Assembly: GCF_019802045.1 (NCBI RefSeq)
Contig: NZ_JAHVHU010000002.1
Coordinates: 310,001-374,000, forward strand
From: Membranihabitans marinus
Lineage (GTDB): Bacteria; Bacteroidota; Bacteroidia; Chitinophagales; Saprospiraceae
Reading direction: 5' to 3'
DNA: 64,000 nucleotides
Shown here: piece after piece, positions 48,101 to 56,759 of the stretch
Numbering within the stretch: the first letter of the stretch is position 1
Layout of the letters: every line of letters starts with the position of its first letter
Notes under the pieces: generated by a model
The model's input: only the letters and a program-made list of their open reading frames with translations
Database searches by the model: none
Told to the model about the DNA's origin: nothing
Program-made: the position numbers and the translations under genes

Positions 48101-48435
48101 AGGAAGAAAGTATGTACTACGAACAGAAGAAACAAGATGGAAGTCTTCCGATCATCGGAGTGAATACTTTTATAAACCCGGATTCAGAAGATTCTGCACC
48201 AAAGGCTGTGATGCGGAGCACCGATGTTGAAAAAAAGATTCAAATCAAAAACTTGAAGGCATTTCAGGAGAGAAACCGTCGATACAAGGAGGAGAAATTG
48301 GCAGAGCTTCGTAAAACGGCCCTGGAAAATGGAAATATTTTCGAAACATTAATGGATGTTGTGCCGTTTTGTTCTTTGGAAGATATCACGGATGCATTGT
48401 ATGACGTGGGCGGGCAGTACCGTCGGGGGATGTAG
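45109..48435 (+). CDS. icmF: Fused isobutyryl-CoA mutase (IcmF), B12-dependent
   Basis: An 1108-residue fusion enzyme. Residues about 10-150 are the cobalamin-binding domain with [13 protein letters not shown], His21 being the expected lower cobalt ligand. About 190-400 is the MeaI-type GTPase chaperone with the P-loop [10 protein letters not shown] (near 194-203) and NKAD. About 560-1100 is the substrate-binding (beta/alpha)8 mutase domain with [31 protein letters not shown] and [15 protein letters not shown]. IcmF interconverts isobutyryl-CoA and n-butyryl-CoA and can act on related acyl-CoAs such as pivalyl or isovaleryl-CoA. The integrated G-protein protects and loads the cofactor. The order B12 domain, GTPase, mutase distinguishes it from MutA/MutB. 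It is not flanked by other branched-chain degradation genes. Confidence 0.95.
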   Translation: MNELSNLPIRVVTAASLFDGHDVSINIMRRVMQDQGAEVIHLGHNRSAREVIRCAIQEDAHAIAISSYQGGHMEYFKYVHQLLRKNKCDHIKIFGGGGGVILPEEIAELEAHGIEKIYSPQDGRELGMNGMIKDLLGRIDADLPCDPLPDEDGTDHAIARRITCIERGIWAPGVGKSQRSQSERSQAPLILGITGTGGAGKSSLIDEWVRRFMNQYPDKSLAILSMDPTKRRSGGALLGDRIRMNSIDHANVFMRSMATREQHGTISNALGSVLEFLKTCPFDLIILETSGIGQSDSVVTDYSDRSMYVMTPEYGAPSQLEKIDMLDFADIIALNKADKPGTRDALRWIRKQYRRNHQLWEADEKDFPVVACRAAQFNDSGMNLLFEKTIDQLDQLQPGVFSPGQEGALPDGNSQMIIPPSRNRYLSEITESIKRYDLWAQKQSDIASNWYVLSKSQQILKNNAAFQTEKEKIVEELAPENIEKIESWEETCASYKTDIFSYVVRGKNIEQESFTTSLSGLKIPKVAVPAYRDWGDILQWQLQENFPGFFPYTAGIFPLKRIGEDPTRMFAGEGGPERTNRRFHYVSRGMTSRRLSTAFDSVTLYGSDPAERPDIYGKIGNAGVSICTVDDAVKLYSGFDLAHPKTSVSMTINGPAPAMTAFFFHAAIDQQCEKYIRAEGLTGEIRQKIANKYQALGMDPPQYDGDLPEGHDQLGLLLLGVSGREVLPEAVYKKIRSETIRKVRGTIQADILKEDQAQNTCIFSTEFSLKVMGDMQEYFINQQVRNFYSVSISGYHIAEAGANPVTQLAFTLANGFTYVEYYLSRGLDIDDFAPNLSFFFSNGIDPEYSVIGRVARRIWAKAIKYKYGGNERSQKLKYHIQTSGRSLHAQEISYNDIRTTLQALYAIYDNCNSLHTNAYDEAITTPTEESVRRALAIQLIINKELGLAKNQNPLQGSFIIHELTDLVEEAVLYEFDQLTERGGVLGAMETMYQRSAIQEESMYYEQKKQDGSLPIIGVNTFINPDSEDSAPKAVMRSTDVEKKIQIKNLKAFQERNRRYKEEKLAELRKTALENGNIFETLMDVVPFCSLEDITDALYDVGGQYRRGM

Positions 48436-48560
48436 GTTTTTGGTCGTTGGGTTTTGGTCATTGGTCGTTGGTACGCTACGCTGTTGGTCATTGATCGTTG
48501 GTCGTTAGCCTGTGGGTGTTGGTCGTTGGATGGTCCACGGTTTGCGGTCCACGGTCGGGA
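48436..48560. repeat. Word-like repeat tract (TTGGTCGTTGG)
   Basis: Directly after the icmF stop: TTGGTCGTTGG, TTGGTCATTGG, TCGTTGGT and GTTGGTCGTTGG recur with a period of about 10-18 bases, then GGTCCACGGT twice. The tract lies between two genes on the same strand. Confidence 0.7.
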
Positions 48561-48616
48561 AATGTCGTTCGTGGAATTTTTAAATCAAAATAAATACCGC
48601 TTGTGCGGGACGAGTT

Positions 48617-49291
48617 ATGAAGATATTTGTTTTTTGGATATGGGCATCAATGATTTCACTGGCTGTGAATTGTCAGAATACCGGAAACCAGCCTGGAAAT
48701 CAGAACGGGAATGATCTGAACCAGCGAAGTACCTCCATGGACCTGAAGGCCGCACCAGACGAAGCGATTTTTACAATAGCTGGTGGTTGCTTTTGGTGCG
48801 TGGAAGAAGTGTATGAACGGACCAAGGGTGTCCATCGTGCGATATCGGGATATGCCGGCGGACATACCAAAAACCCGACGTACGAATCAAGCAATACCGG
48901 CCAGACCGGACACGCTGAAACCGTTCAGGTGTATTACAATCCCGATTCTATTTCCTTTCACACCTTGCTCGAAGTGTTTTTTCTGGCTGCGCATGACCCT
49001 ACCCAGGTGGACCGCCAGGGACCCGATGTCGGGACTCAGTATCGATCGATCGCGTTTTACCGTTCTCCGGAAGAGAAAGATGCAATCGAAAATTATATGG
49101 CGGAATTGAATGCGTCCGGGAAGTTTGAGAAACCCATTGCGACAGAAATCAAAAAACTGGATACCTTTTATCCGGCAGAAGATTATCATCAGAACTACTA
49201 TCCACAGAATCCCGGGAACCCGTATATCCAGAAAGTGAGTCGCCCAAAGGTGGAAAAGTTTGAACGGAAATTTCCGGAATTGGTGAAGTAA
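48617..49291 (+). CDS. msrA: Peptide methionine sulfoxide reductase MsrA, exported
   Basis: A 224-residue protein. The N-terminal 20 residues are hydrophobic and end in LAVNCQN, a possible but atypical lipobox with Asn before the Cys (C19), so the enzyme is likely periplasmic or membrane-anchored. The MsrA domain spans about 50-205, with the catalytic Cys C58 in GGCFWCVEE, the conserved GYAGGHT, GHAETVQVYY, HDPTQVDRQGPDVGTQYRS, and YHQNYY. It reduces methionine-S-sulfoxide in damaged proteins. The linker (residues 21-50) is rich in Asn/Gln/Gly. Just after the stop is a near-palindrome of the RAYT-linked family. Confidence 0.93.
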   Translation: MKIFVFWIWASMISLAVNCQNTGNQPGNQNGNDLNQRSTSMDLKAAPDEAIFTIAGGCFWCVEEVYERTKGVHRAISGYAGGHTKNPTYESSNTGQTGHAETVQVYYNPDSISFHTLLEVFFLAAHDPTQVDRQGPDVGTQYRSIAFYRSPEEKDAIENYMAELNASGKFEKPIATEIKKLDTFYPAEDYHQNYYPQNPGNPYIQKVSRPKVEKFERKFPELVK

Positions 49292-49296
49292 TGGCA

Positions 49297-49322
49297 TAGA
49301 GACAAGGCATGCCTTGTCTGTA
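49297..49322. repeat. REP-like near-palindrome beside the RAYT gene
   Basis: TAGAGACAAGGCA followed by TGCCTTGTCTGTA, a 26-base palindrome with one mismatched pair. It is the same family as the perfect 28-bp palindrome at 21009-21036. It sits between the converging ends of msrA and the RAYT gene and could also act as a terminator. Confidence 0.75.
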
Positions 49323-49353
49323 CTTGGGGCATTTTCTGCGTTGATGATATAAT

Positions 49354-49902
49354 TCAAAAAAATTTATCCTCTTTCCAATGAGTAAGATTATTACGAATAT
49401 AATTGGATATTCTAACGAATTCTGCCTTATCACGGATGATGTGATCGTGAAAGCGGGGTTGCCAGCCATTGGGAAGTTTCAATCGATTTGCGTATTTGGT
49501 CACGGCAGATTTATATCCACCCACGATCGATGAGACGGTGTTTTTCCCCTGATTGCGCAATCTGTTTTTCCCCGGGATTTCTGGATGATCCGAGGCGTGC
49601 AGAGGCAAGGCTGGCCTTGCCTCAACATCCGGTCGATCCAATATTATAATTCCGTGGATATGATTGGGCATTACCTGGAATTCGCCCAATTCTACAAAAG
49701 ATGCATGGTAGGAGATTTGCCACCATAATACGTCAGCGATAACGCCTGTATTTGATAGTATCATTTTCCCCTCTTTTATCTCTCCAAAAAAATGTTCCCG
49801 ATAGGCCGTACAGATTGTAATGAAATAGGCTCCATTCCATCCATAATTCCACCACTGGGCACGTGCGGATTCTATACGATATTTATTTTGGTACTTCGAC
49901 AT
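49354..49902 (-). CDS. REP-associated tyrosine transposase (RAYT)
   Basis: A 182-residue Y1-type HUH transposase starting at MSKYQNKYRIESARAQWW; an ATG seven codons upstream (49923) is possible. The family N-terminus NGAYFITICTAYREHFFGEI is clear. The HUH motif is MPNHIHGIIIL. The catalytic Tyr is probably in GGYKSAVTKYANR. The C-terminus has the FHDHIIRDKAEFVRISNYIRNN signature. RAYTs are domesticated IS200/IS605 relatives that act on short palindromic (REP) repeats. Residues about 94-101 come from a palindrome-like insert within the gene (49602-49623). A REP-like palindrome lies 32 bases beyond its 3' end. No flanking insertion-sequence ends were seen, as expected for a single-copy RAYT. 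Confidence 0.92.
   Translation of the reverse strand: MSKYQNKYRIESARAQWWNYGWNGAYFITICTAYREHFFGEIKEGKMILSNTGVIADVLWWQISYHASFVELGEFQVMPNHIHGIIILDRPDVEARPALPLHASDHPEIPGKNRLRNQGKNTVSSIVGGYKSAVTKYANRLKLPNGWQPRFHDHIIRDKAEFVRISNYIRNNLTHWKEDKFF
49602..49623 (-). repeat. Palindrome-like insert inside the RAYT coding sequence
   Basis: GAGGCAAGG, CTGG, CCTTGCCTC: nine perfect pairs. It is a variant of the GAGACAAGG arms seen at 49297-49322. It encodes EARPALPL in the RAYT, between the HUH motif and the Tyr helix. Confidence 0.7.
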
Positions 49903-50032
49903 ATTACTAAGGTCGTATTGCAAATATTTCCTTCACATAGAAAGTAAGATATATTTACTAAATTCTTATGATTGATATAAATAAAATCTCCTTTGGTTTA
50001 TGAAATAAGTGAGATGTAAATAGCCTGATTTT

Positions 50033-50719
50033 CTATTTTTCCACTTTTAAGATTCCCCGAAACAGTCCATACTGGGCCAACCCGTAGGTGAGCATGACCA
50101 ATACGCTGATTAGCGGGGTAAACTGTACAAATTTGTTGTATCCCAACAGACTGTCTGAGAGCACAAATAGCAAAGCACCTACCCACAACCAGAAATTGAA
50201 TTGATAGCGGCGGAGTGCTTTGAATGAGGCTAGTAACCACATTGCCAGGATGACCAAAGCATAGATCAGAACAGCCGGGAAAAGATTGCCTGTTTCCACC
50301 AGGATGATTCGGTAGAACAGAATGAATAAAGCGATCGTCAAAAGGATGGTGAATAAAAAAGATTTCTTTTTGATCGAGGCCTTCGGTCGGATGCGATAAA
50401 ATACGAGGAGATAGCCGAGGTGAGCGCACAAAAAAGCCACCAATCCTGGAATAAAATAGGATTCATCCAGCAAAAGAAATACATCACCCAGCCATGAAAA
50501 GACCAGTGCAATCATCCAGGGGATGTAATAGCGTTTATTTATCGTGTTGCGAAGAAGTATGAGTCCTGTGACGAGCGTCAAAACTATGAGTGGTTTTGAG
50601 AACCAGCGGAGATGTGGCTGGTTTGTCGATGTAAATGTCAGATCAGCCATTAGAATAATAAAATAAGTGACCGTGACGTATGGTAAAAGCCGCGTGATCA
50701 AGTCTGACTTTTTCTTCAT
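50033..50719 (-). CDS. YhhN family membrane protein (lysoplasmalogenase-like)
   Basis: A 228-residue polytopic membrane protein with about seven to eight spans. YhhN/TMEM86 signatures are visible: FSKPLIVL near residue 40, LVFSWLGDVFLLL, GLVAFLCAHLGYLLVF and the conserved GALLFVLSDSLLGYNKF in the second half, with the Asp residues expected in the active site. Human TMEM86 proteins hydrolyse the vinyl ether bond of lysoplasmalogens. For the bacterial members the activity has been shown only in a few cases, and the substrate here is uncertain. It is the last gene of a minus-strand run, with 61 bases to the upstream P1 peptidase. Confidence 0.88.
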   Translation of the reverse strand: MKKKSDLITRLLPYVTVTYFIILMADLTFTSTNQPHLRWFSKPLIVLTLVTGLILLRNTINKRYYIPWMIALVFSWLGDVFLLLDESYFIPGLVAFLCAHLGYLLVFYRIRPKASIKKKSFLFTILLTIALFILFYRIILVETGNLFPAVLIYALVILAMWLLASFKALRRYQFNFWLWVGALLFVLSDSLLGYNKFVQFTPLISVLVMLTYGLAQYGLFRGILKVEK

Positions 50720-50780
50720 GGTCTGATCGGTCTGATGGTGTTGAAAGATATGGAGTCAAGCGTGTTGTCAACCATAGGGC

Positions 50781-51911
50781 TCATCGTTTATTGTATTTTT
50801 TCATGATTTTCAAAACCTGGTTCAAAGGCAATGATTTTACAGCGTGACCATCCCGGCCGGTCATGTTTTCTGCTGCGAATAAAGCATTGAGGATAGCTTC
50901 TTCGGTGGCTTCTATGGTTGCTAAAAACAAGGGGGACATCGCATCGTTTCGCAACACACTATATGTTTTCAGGGATTTGGTTGAGGTGTAGGGGATAAAG
51001 TTTTCTTCGGCCGTCGAAGCGGCAATGATATAATCCCCGCTGCCATTGGAAGCAATGCCTCCTGTTTTTGCTATCCCCAACATGGCTCGTTTGGCCAATC
51101 GTTCCAGATTCCGCGCATCCAGTGGTGCATCGGTCAGTATGACAACCATGCAGGAGCCATCAACATCGTACGTATAAGATGAGGGTATAGTTCCCAATTC
51201 TTTGGCGATGGGCACACCGTTTAACTCAAATACACCACCGAAGTTCGTCTGTACCAATACGCCCACTGTATAGCCACCAGAACTCACGGGTAAGATCCGC
51301 GAGGCCGTACCGATCCCCCCTTTGTATTGAAAACAAACGCTACCAGTTCCGGCCCCCACATTGCCTTCCTGCACGGCCCCTCCTTTTGCGCTGGAGATGG
51401 CGGTCAATACGTCACTTTCCGTAACGTGACGTCCTCGGATATCATTGAGCCAGCCATCGTTGGTCTCCCCAACGACGGCATTTACAGACCGGACGTGCTC
51501 GTTGCCGGGTTGCATTAGGGTGTAAGATATCAACGCATCCGAGGCGACCGGCACGCTCAATGTATTGGTCAGAATAATGGGGGTTTCGATATTTCCCAAT
51601 TCACGGACCTGGCTGTACCCGGCCAGTTTGCCAAAACCGTTTCCGATGTAAATGGCGGCTGGGACTTTGTTTTGAAAAATATTACCTGGGTGGGGTAGTA
51701 TTGCGGTGACCCCGGTTCGGATGCTGTCGCCACGAATCAAAGTTTGGTGTCCGACCTGGACGCCTTTTACATCCGTAATGGCATTGTGCTTGCCAGGATT
51801 CAGAATGCCGATTTTTATTCCATGATCCCGGCACCTTTGGTTTTGTCCCAATGCGGTCGATACCCAAAGCAAACAACTCAGAAGTGTAACGAAATAGGGT
51901 CTGCCATGCAT
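50781..51911 (-). CDS. P1 family (S58) peptidase, DmpA/BapA-like
   Basis: A 376-residue protein with a signal peptide (FVTLLSCLLWVSTALG|Q). The family is self-cleaving. The Gly252-Ser253 pair in DGSCMVVILTDAPL matches the processing site, which would leave a 124-residue C-terminal subunit with Ser253 as nucleophile, the size known for BapA. Other family motifs are ITDVKGVQVGH, GVTAILPH, IYIGNGFGKLAGYSQV, GNVGAGTGS and TGGIASNGSGDY. Members release N-terminal D- or beta-amino acids from peptides; the physiological substrate is unknown. The predicted export agrees with a scavenging role. Confidence 0.92.
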   Translation of the reverse strand: MHGRPYFVTLLSCLLWVSTALGQNQRCRDHGIKIGILNPGKHNAITDVKGVQVGHQTLIRGDSIRTGVTAILPHPGNIFQNKVPAAIYIGNGFGKLAGYSQVRELGNIETPIILTNTLSVPVASDALISYTLMQPGNEHVRSVNAVVGETNDGWLNDIRGRHVTESDVLTAISSAKGGAVQEGNVGAGTGSVCFQYKGGIGTASRILPVSSGGYTVGVLVQTNFGGVFELNGVPIAKELGTIPSSYTYDVDGSCMVVILTDAPLDARNLERLAKRAMLGIAKTGGIASNGSGDYIIAASTAEENFIPYTSTKSLKTYSVLRNDAMSPLFLATIEATEEAILNALFAAENMTGRDGHAVKSLPLNQVLKIMKKYNKR

Positions 51912-52041
51912 TATTTAAACTTTTTCACGGACTAATAAATGAAGTCCACAAGGGATACTCGGTTCCTTGTTTCAGCTCTGGAGTCCACATATGGGCTGCT
52001 TTCACTGAACCCTAAACTATGACTGCCTTGCTATCCTTTAT

Positions 52042-53337
52042 TTAGATGTTTTTATAATTCCATTTGCCCCGGTAGGCGCGCCCTACCATCGTATTGGCAT
52101 CATCATCGCCGGTGAAGACTTCTTTTTCCGGATCCCAGAGCAACGGACGTTGAAGCTCATAGGCGATATTGGTTACGTTGCACACCGAGGAAGTTCTGTG
52201 ACCGATCTCTACATCAGATATTGGTCGGGTCCGGGATTTAATGGCGTCGATCCAGTCCTGGTAGTGGTTGTCGCTGAAGTAGACCCGTTCGTCCTGGGAT
52301 TTTAATTCCTGAGTGGCCAATTCTTTATTGGGAAATGTTCTCAGAAAACCTCTGCTCACTTCAATGCGGCCTTCTGAACCAATGAATTGGATGGCATTGC
52401 CATCTTTTTCTCCACCCCACAATTTGTGGTTGACCCGGATATCATTATCATAAACCATGGTGAGTCCATGTGATTGGGCAGGTTCTTCGGGCGGTAGGAA
52501 TTTGACCGGTCCAGAATCATCTTTGTCCAATGCCCATTGGACAATGTCAAACATATGTGCGCCCCAGTCTGTGATGAGACCACCGCCAAAATTCCGATAG
52601 CCGCGCCACCATGCCCACGGTCCATTAATATCAGGTGGAGCCAGTTCCTCATGATAAGGCCGGTAGAGCGAAGGACCGACCCATTCATTCCAGTCCAGTC
52701 CTTCAGGAACTTCTTGTTCTGGAAGTGCACATTGTCGCACAGGTTCGCCGACACTGACATTGACTTCTTTGATTTCTCCGATATAACCGTTTCGCACCAA
52801 TTCTACCGCATGGCGGAAATCTCGCCAGGAACGCTGCATATTACCGGTCTGAAAAACACGATCATATTTCCGGGTGGCCCGCACCATAGCCCGACCTTCT
52901 TCGACCGTGAGTGCCAGAGGCTTTTCGCAATATATATCTTTGCCAGCCCGGGCCGCGTCGATAACCATCTGGGCGTGCCAGTGGTCCGGTGAAGCAATGA
53001 CCACGGCATCAAGATCATCTTGTTCAAGGAGTTCCCGGTAATAGTGATATCCTTTGACATCATGAGCCGTACCATTTTTGGTATTGTTTTTTGTGGCAGC
53101 ATCCACCATAAGGTCCAGTTTTCGCTTAAAAACATCACTGGCTGAAACCGCCACTGTCTCCGGACATTCTCCAATTTTATTTAAGAGATGGTACATTTGC
53201 TTTCCTGCACCGATATACCCCAGATTAATTCGGTCGTTGGGGGCGATAAATCCTTTTCCTCCCAGAACATGACGGGGCAGAATTGTAATTCCGGCGGCCC
53301 CTGTGGCTGCCTGTTGTATAAATTTTCTTCGCTTCAT
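52042..53337 (-). CDS. Gfo/Idh/MocA family oxidoreductase, Tat-exported
   Basis: A 431-residue NAD(P)-dependent oxidoreductase. The N-terminus MKRRKFIQQAATGAAG is a twin-arginine signal. The Rossmann fold starts with LGYIGAGKQM, and the family motif CEKPLALTVEEG follows. The substrate domain has GGGLITDWGAHMFDIVQW with the catalytic His and Asp. Exported members of this family in Bacteroidota act on sugars or sugar derivatives, and some are glycosidase-like. The substrate is not known. The TIM-barrel protein further upstream on the same strand is a common partner of such enzymes, so a shared sugar pathway is plausible. Confidence 0.92.
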   Translation of the reverse strand: MKRRKFIQQAATGAAGITILPRHVLGGKGFIAPNDRINLGYIGAGKQMYHLLNKIGECPETVAVSASDVFKRKLDLMVDAATKNNTKNGTAHDVKGYHYYRELLEQDDLDAVVIASPDHWHAQMVIDAARAGKDIYCEKPLALTVEEGRAMVRATRKYDRVFQTGNMQRSWRDFRHAVELVRNGYIGEIKEVNVSVGEPVRQCALPEQEVPEGLDWNEWVGPSLYRPYHEELAPPDINGPWAWWRGYRNFGGGLITDWGAHMFDIVQWALDKDDSGPVKFLPPEEPAQSHGLTMVYDNDIRVNHKLWGGEKDGNAIQFIGSEGRIEVSRGFLRTFPNKELATQELKSQDERVYFSDNHYQDWIDAIKSRTRPISDVEIGHRTSSVCNVTNIAYELQRPLLWDPEKEVFTGDDDANTMVGRAYRGKWNYKNI

Positions 53338-53532
53338 TCAATATGGTTTATTGGGTTTTTAGGAAATTTTTTCTTGACCGGAGGTGAACCGATGGTTTTA
53401 GTTATGATGGCTCAAGATGTGAAAAATTTTTAACGAATGCAAGTGAAAAATCAGCTGTATCAGGTACAACAATAAAATTTCGACTTATTTCTTCCCCCAA
53501 GAAATTATTTGGGGCGAATGAAGCTTCTTGCA

Positions 53533-53892
53533 TCAGACCGTATAGTAATTAAGAGCCAGCGCACCGGCGACGATTAAAAGTCCAAAAAATTCACGGGTCT
53601 GCTCTACCCATGGTTTCGTGGCTTGCATGGTTTCAGCTATGTTTTGCATCGAGTGTTTGGTGACCCAATCCCAGACCCCATCTTTTTTGAAGAACAATAT
53701 AAGTGCATAGATGAGGTAAAAAATTATTCCCGCCAGATAAGCTAGGGGGAAAGCATATCCAAATACGGCCGCAGCGCACAAGAGAGCCGCATACATATAA
53801 ATGGGCACCCAGAGCCAAGAATCAGCGTCATTTAAGTTAACGTAAGCAAAGGCGATAAATGCGAGGGTGAAAATTATATTGAGAAGAATCAT
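53533..53892 (-). CDS. TMEM220-like small membrane protein
   Basis: A 119-residue protein with four membrane spans (about 2-18, 25-45, 50-68, 98-116). The N-terminal pattern AFAYVNLNDADSWLWVPIYMYAA matches the TMEM220 family (YvNlnDpD...W). Its function is unknown. The ATG overlaps the upstream stop codon (TAATG), so translation is coupled to the TIM-barrel gene. Confidence 0.75.
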   Translation of the reverse strand: MILLNIIFTLAFIAFAYVNLNDADSWLWVPIYMYAALLCAAAVFGYAFPLAYLAGIIFYLIYALILFFKKDGVWDWVTKHSMQNIAETMQATKPWVEQTREFFGLLIVAGALALNYYTV

Positions 53893-54788
53893 TATTTTAA
53901 AATGTGGTTGTTCAGATAGGTGATGCTTTTTTTGATGCTATCAAAAGGAGATCCGGCAGTTCGGTCTTGTTCTACGAAATAATATTCCAATCCCGACTTA
54001 TCCGCCAGAGGGAAAATTTCTGTCCAGTCGATGACCCCATGGCCCACTTCGGCAAATCCCTGATCCGGGGTGTCGTCCATGTCTTTGACATGCCAGAGTG
54101 GAAATCTTCCCGGGTGAGCATTGATCATGGCCACGGGATCCAGTCCGGCTTTACGCACCCAATAGATGTCTATTTCCATTTTGACCAGATCGGGATCGGT
54201 GGCGTTAAGCAGTATATCATACGGAACCTGTCCGTCGATTTTATCGAATTCGAAGGCGTGATTGTGGTAGCAAAACTGGATGCCGGCGCTTTTGCACGTT
54301 TCTCCGGCTTTGTTAAAGGCATCTGCGGCAAACTTGTAGTCGTCCAGGGTTTGTCGGTCATCATAAGAGAGCATCGGGCAGACCATGTATTTTATGCCCA
54401 ACTTTGAAGCATCCTCCACGGCGACTTCCCAGGTGCCGAGGATGGATCCGGGTTTGTCGGGTGCACCGAAGCCATAGTGGCCGCTTGGGGAATTCAACCC
54501 GTTCCTTTTCAGCACTTCCCTAAAACGATCGATGTCCATTCCATAAAATCCTGAGTCGGGGGAATAACTCGCCGTTTCCATCTCTTTGTATCCGAGCTCT
54601 GCGACGCGTGCGAGTGCAGCTTCGGGGTCTTTATCCATCGCTTCCCGTACTGTGAACAACTGCAGACCGGGCTGTGGGTAAGTGTTTTGCCTCGATTGGC
54701 ACGAATAAGACAGGGCAGGGATGGTGGCAAGACCTCCGGTTAATAGTCCAGCTTGTTTAAGAAATTGACGTCGGTTGGATCGGCTCAT
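53892..54788 (-). CDS. Sugar phosphate isomerase/epimerase-like TIM-barrel protein, exported
   Basis: A 298-residue protein with a Tat-type or lipoprotein-like N-terminus: MSRSNRRQFLKQAGLLTGG and then LSYSCQS, in which the Cys could also be a lipidation site. The barrel is of the xylose-isomerase-like type: LGYKEMETASY, CPMLSYDDRQTLDDYKFAADAFNKAG, IQFCYHNHAFEFDKIDGQ, VKMEIDIYWVRKAGLDP, WHVKDMDDT and EVGHGVIDW. The metal-binding His, Glu and Asp positions seem retained. Such proteins often work with Gfo/Idh/MocA oxidoreductases, one of which is encoded just downstream on the same strand. The exact reaction is unknown. Confidence 0.9.
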   Translation of the reverse strand: MSRSNRRQFLKQAGLLTGGLATIPALSYSCQSRQNTYPQPGLQLFTVREAMDKDPEAALARVAELGYKEMETASYSPDSGFYGMDIDRFREVLKRNGLNSPSGHYGFGAPDKPGSILGTWEVAVEDASKLGIKYMVCPMLSYDDRQTLDDYKFAADAFNKAGETCKSAGIQFCYHNHAFEFDKIDGQVPYDILLNATDPDLVKMEIDIYWVRKAGLDPVAMINAHPGRFPLWHVKDMDDTPDQGFAEVGHGVIDWTEIFPLADKSGLEYYFVEQDRTAGSPFDSIKKSITYLNNHILK

Positions 54789-55212
54789 TTGTTTTTTATT
54801 TATGTGGTTAAGCTCATTCTGTTCTTAGATTTCCGAAATATAATGATAATTTTTGGTTGGAGGTGGGACCATCTGTCCGTCGAAAGTCTTTATACCATGT
54901 GAATTCATAATTGCCGCATATATTCCGAAATATTCTTTGATTCTCTTCGTTATAAATCCGCGGTGTAACTCCAGCTATCCCTCCGTGTTTTTCTTCTACA
55001 ATTTTTGAATATTTACAAAAGCTTATACGGCATTATCAAATACAATTGGTATTAGTCAAAACTTGAGTGGATTGAAGATAATTGATTAAAAACCCAACAT
55101 GTATCTGAACGTATATTCCTGTACCACTTCTGCAAATTTTCATCAGATGCTGTTGACAACGATCAGCAGTTTTCAGTGGTTGTAAAAACTAGTTTGATCT
55201 AAATCGAGTGTT
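54789..55212. other. Intergenic region upstream of the TIM-barrel gene
   Basis: 424 A/T-rich bases. It should hold the promoter of the minus-strand isomerase gene, but I see no convincing motif, hairpin or open frame. Confidence 0.4.
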
Positions 55213-56175
55213 TTAGATAGAGCTTATCTCCTCAAAGAATGCATAGGCCCGGACCTCCGCATAAGAATGGTAAGAATGGGGCATCGGAAAAGCACAATGA
55301 CCACCGTGATGGGGTGTTTCCAGGAAAAGAGAGGAATGGTAATGGGCCATCTCAACGGGATAGTCCTGTGTTCCCAGCATGGGATCATTCCAGGCATTGA
55401 GTACCAGCGCTGGTGTCCGGATGCAATCGAGCGTAGACTCGGGAGAAGCTCGCTGGTAGTAATCCTCCAGGTCGGTAAAACCATGAACGGGGACCATAAA
55501 AGAATTGGCAATATCTTCAAACCTTTTTATTCGTCTGACTTGATGGATGTCCAGTAAGTGCGGAAATGTCTGCGCTTTAGTCAAGACTTTCTTTTTGTAG
55601 CTTTTGATAAACCGTCGGGCGTAAATGCGGCTCAGCCCCTTGTTGATCATCTGTGCACTGGATTTTAATTGGATCGGAGTCGAAACGGCGACGGCTGCTC
55701 TGACGGTATCTGGAATGGTGTGCCGCCCCAGATAACTCAATATCTGTGCTCCACCCAGCGAATGGCCGAGGAGGTAGATGTTATTGAATCTGCGGTCTGA
55801 AACCCGCTGCACAACGGTTTCTAGGTCTTCCGCAGAACCGTGGTGATATAACTGGGGCAACCGATTGATTGTGCCGCCGCAACTGCGGTTGTTCCAGGCA
55901 AATACAGAATAGCCACGCCGTATAAAGTAATCAGCAGCTGTATTGATATAACCACTCTGTGAATCGCCCTCCAGACCATGGCACAGAATGACCGCCCGAT
56001 CTGTATTACGGATCCGGACATCCACCTGAAGAAAATCACCATCTGCCAATTCCCAGGTTTCCTGTTCATACTTCGGAGCGATGGTCTTTTTTATCACACC
56101 GGAATACATGGTGGCCGTGTGCCCATTTCTGAAAAGATAAGGTGGCTTGTATTTTGATTTTATTAGATAGGGCAT
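55213..56175 (-). CDS. YheT-family alpha/beta hydrolase
   Basis: A 320-residue protein started at MPYLIKSKYKPPYLFRNGH; an in-frame ATG eight codons upstream is also open. The fold is shown by ILCHGLEGDSQSGY (oxyanion region), the nucleophile elbow LGHSLGGAQI, the Asp in NAWNDPML and the His in HHGGHCAF, which give a full Ser-Asp-His triad. The NGHTATM near the N-terminus is typical of the YheT/ABHD1-3 group. The substrate is not known; lipids or esters are likely by family. No signal peptide is visible. It lies upstream of and opposite to the tRNA gene. Confidence 0.9.
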   Translation of the reverse strand: MPYLIKSKYKPPYLFRNGHTATMYSGVIKKTIAPKYEQETWELADGDFLQVDVRIRNTDRAVILCHGLEGDSQSGYINTAADYFIRRGYSVFAWNNRSCGGTINRLPQLYHHGSAEDLETVVQRVSDRRFNNIYLLGHSLGGAQILSYLGRHTIPDTVRAAVAVSTPIQLKSSAQMINKGLSRIYARRFIKSYKKKVLTKAQTFPHLLDIHQVRRIKRFEDIANSFMVPVHGFTDLEDYYQRASPESTLDCIRTPALVLNAWNDPMLGTQDYPVEMAHYHSSLFLETPHHGGHCAFPMPHSYHSYAEVRAYAFFEEISSI

Positions 56176-56379
56176 GGTTTTCGTCTTCTCGAAATACACT
56201 TTATTCAGGAAGTGCGAAGATAAGGGTTCTGTTTGGAGAATTGAACCAAAAAGGCGTTGGCTTCGTTTTTGGATACTGCTCGATTTTTTCAGATAGTGAC
56301 TGTGAAAACCAATATTTTTTCGGCAATCCTTTTTTAAAAGATTAATATATCATAGATTTGCGTACCTTTTGAAGAAATT

Positions 56380-56453
56380 GGTCCCATAGCTCAGTTGGTT
56401 AGAGCACCTGACTCATAATCAGGTGGTCCATGGTTCAAGTCCATGTGGGACCA
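56380..56453 (+). tRNA. tRNA with CAT anticodon (Met or lysidine-type Ile)
   Basis: A 74-base cloverleaf. The acceptor stem is GGTCCCA with TGGGACC plus discriminator A453. The D arm has AGCTCAGTTGGTTAGAGC, the anticodon stem is CCTGA/TCAGG with CAT at 56414-56416, and the T arm carries GGTTCAAGTCC. CCA is not encoded, and a T-run follows. With CAT it could be elongator tRNA-Met or tRNA-Ile2, read as AUA after lysidine modification; the sequence alone does not settle this. Confidence 0.95.
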
Positions 56454-56759
56454 CTTTTTTACGATATGTCATACCTTACAGCTATCATACACAGCAACCC
56501 CATTATTCTATTACTGCATACGTTGCAAGAAATTTATGAAATGATAAATTATCGCCGACGATACTTTCAAATCCATCCTTTAGGGATGGGGCAGAGGTAT
56601 GAGAGCTGGATGCGGCCGAACGAAAAAGTTTTTGTCCCGACCCAACAGGGAGCAGTAGATGCAAATTACTGTGTGGACGAAAATGGCGCAAAAGTCATAA
56701 TTGCGTTTTACGCTTAGGAACAATTAATAACGGCAATGAAATTCTTCGCGGGCTGTTTA
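56454..56759. other. Intergenic region after the tRNA
   Basis: 306 bases. A plus-strand frame of 83 codons (56466-56717) is open but has no recognisable family and no clear ribosome binding site. I do not call it a gene. Confidence 0.4.

Noticed and set aside
56430-56717. 95-codon frame beginning inside the tRNA gene
   Set aside because: The longest start lies within the tRNA; the shorter 83-codon form has no family or ribosome binding site.
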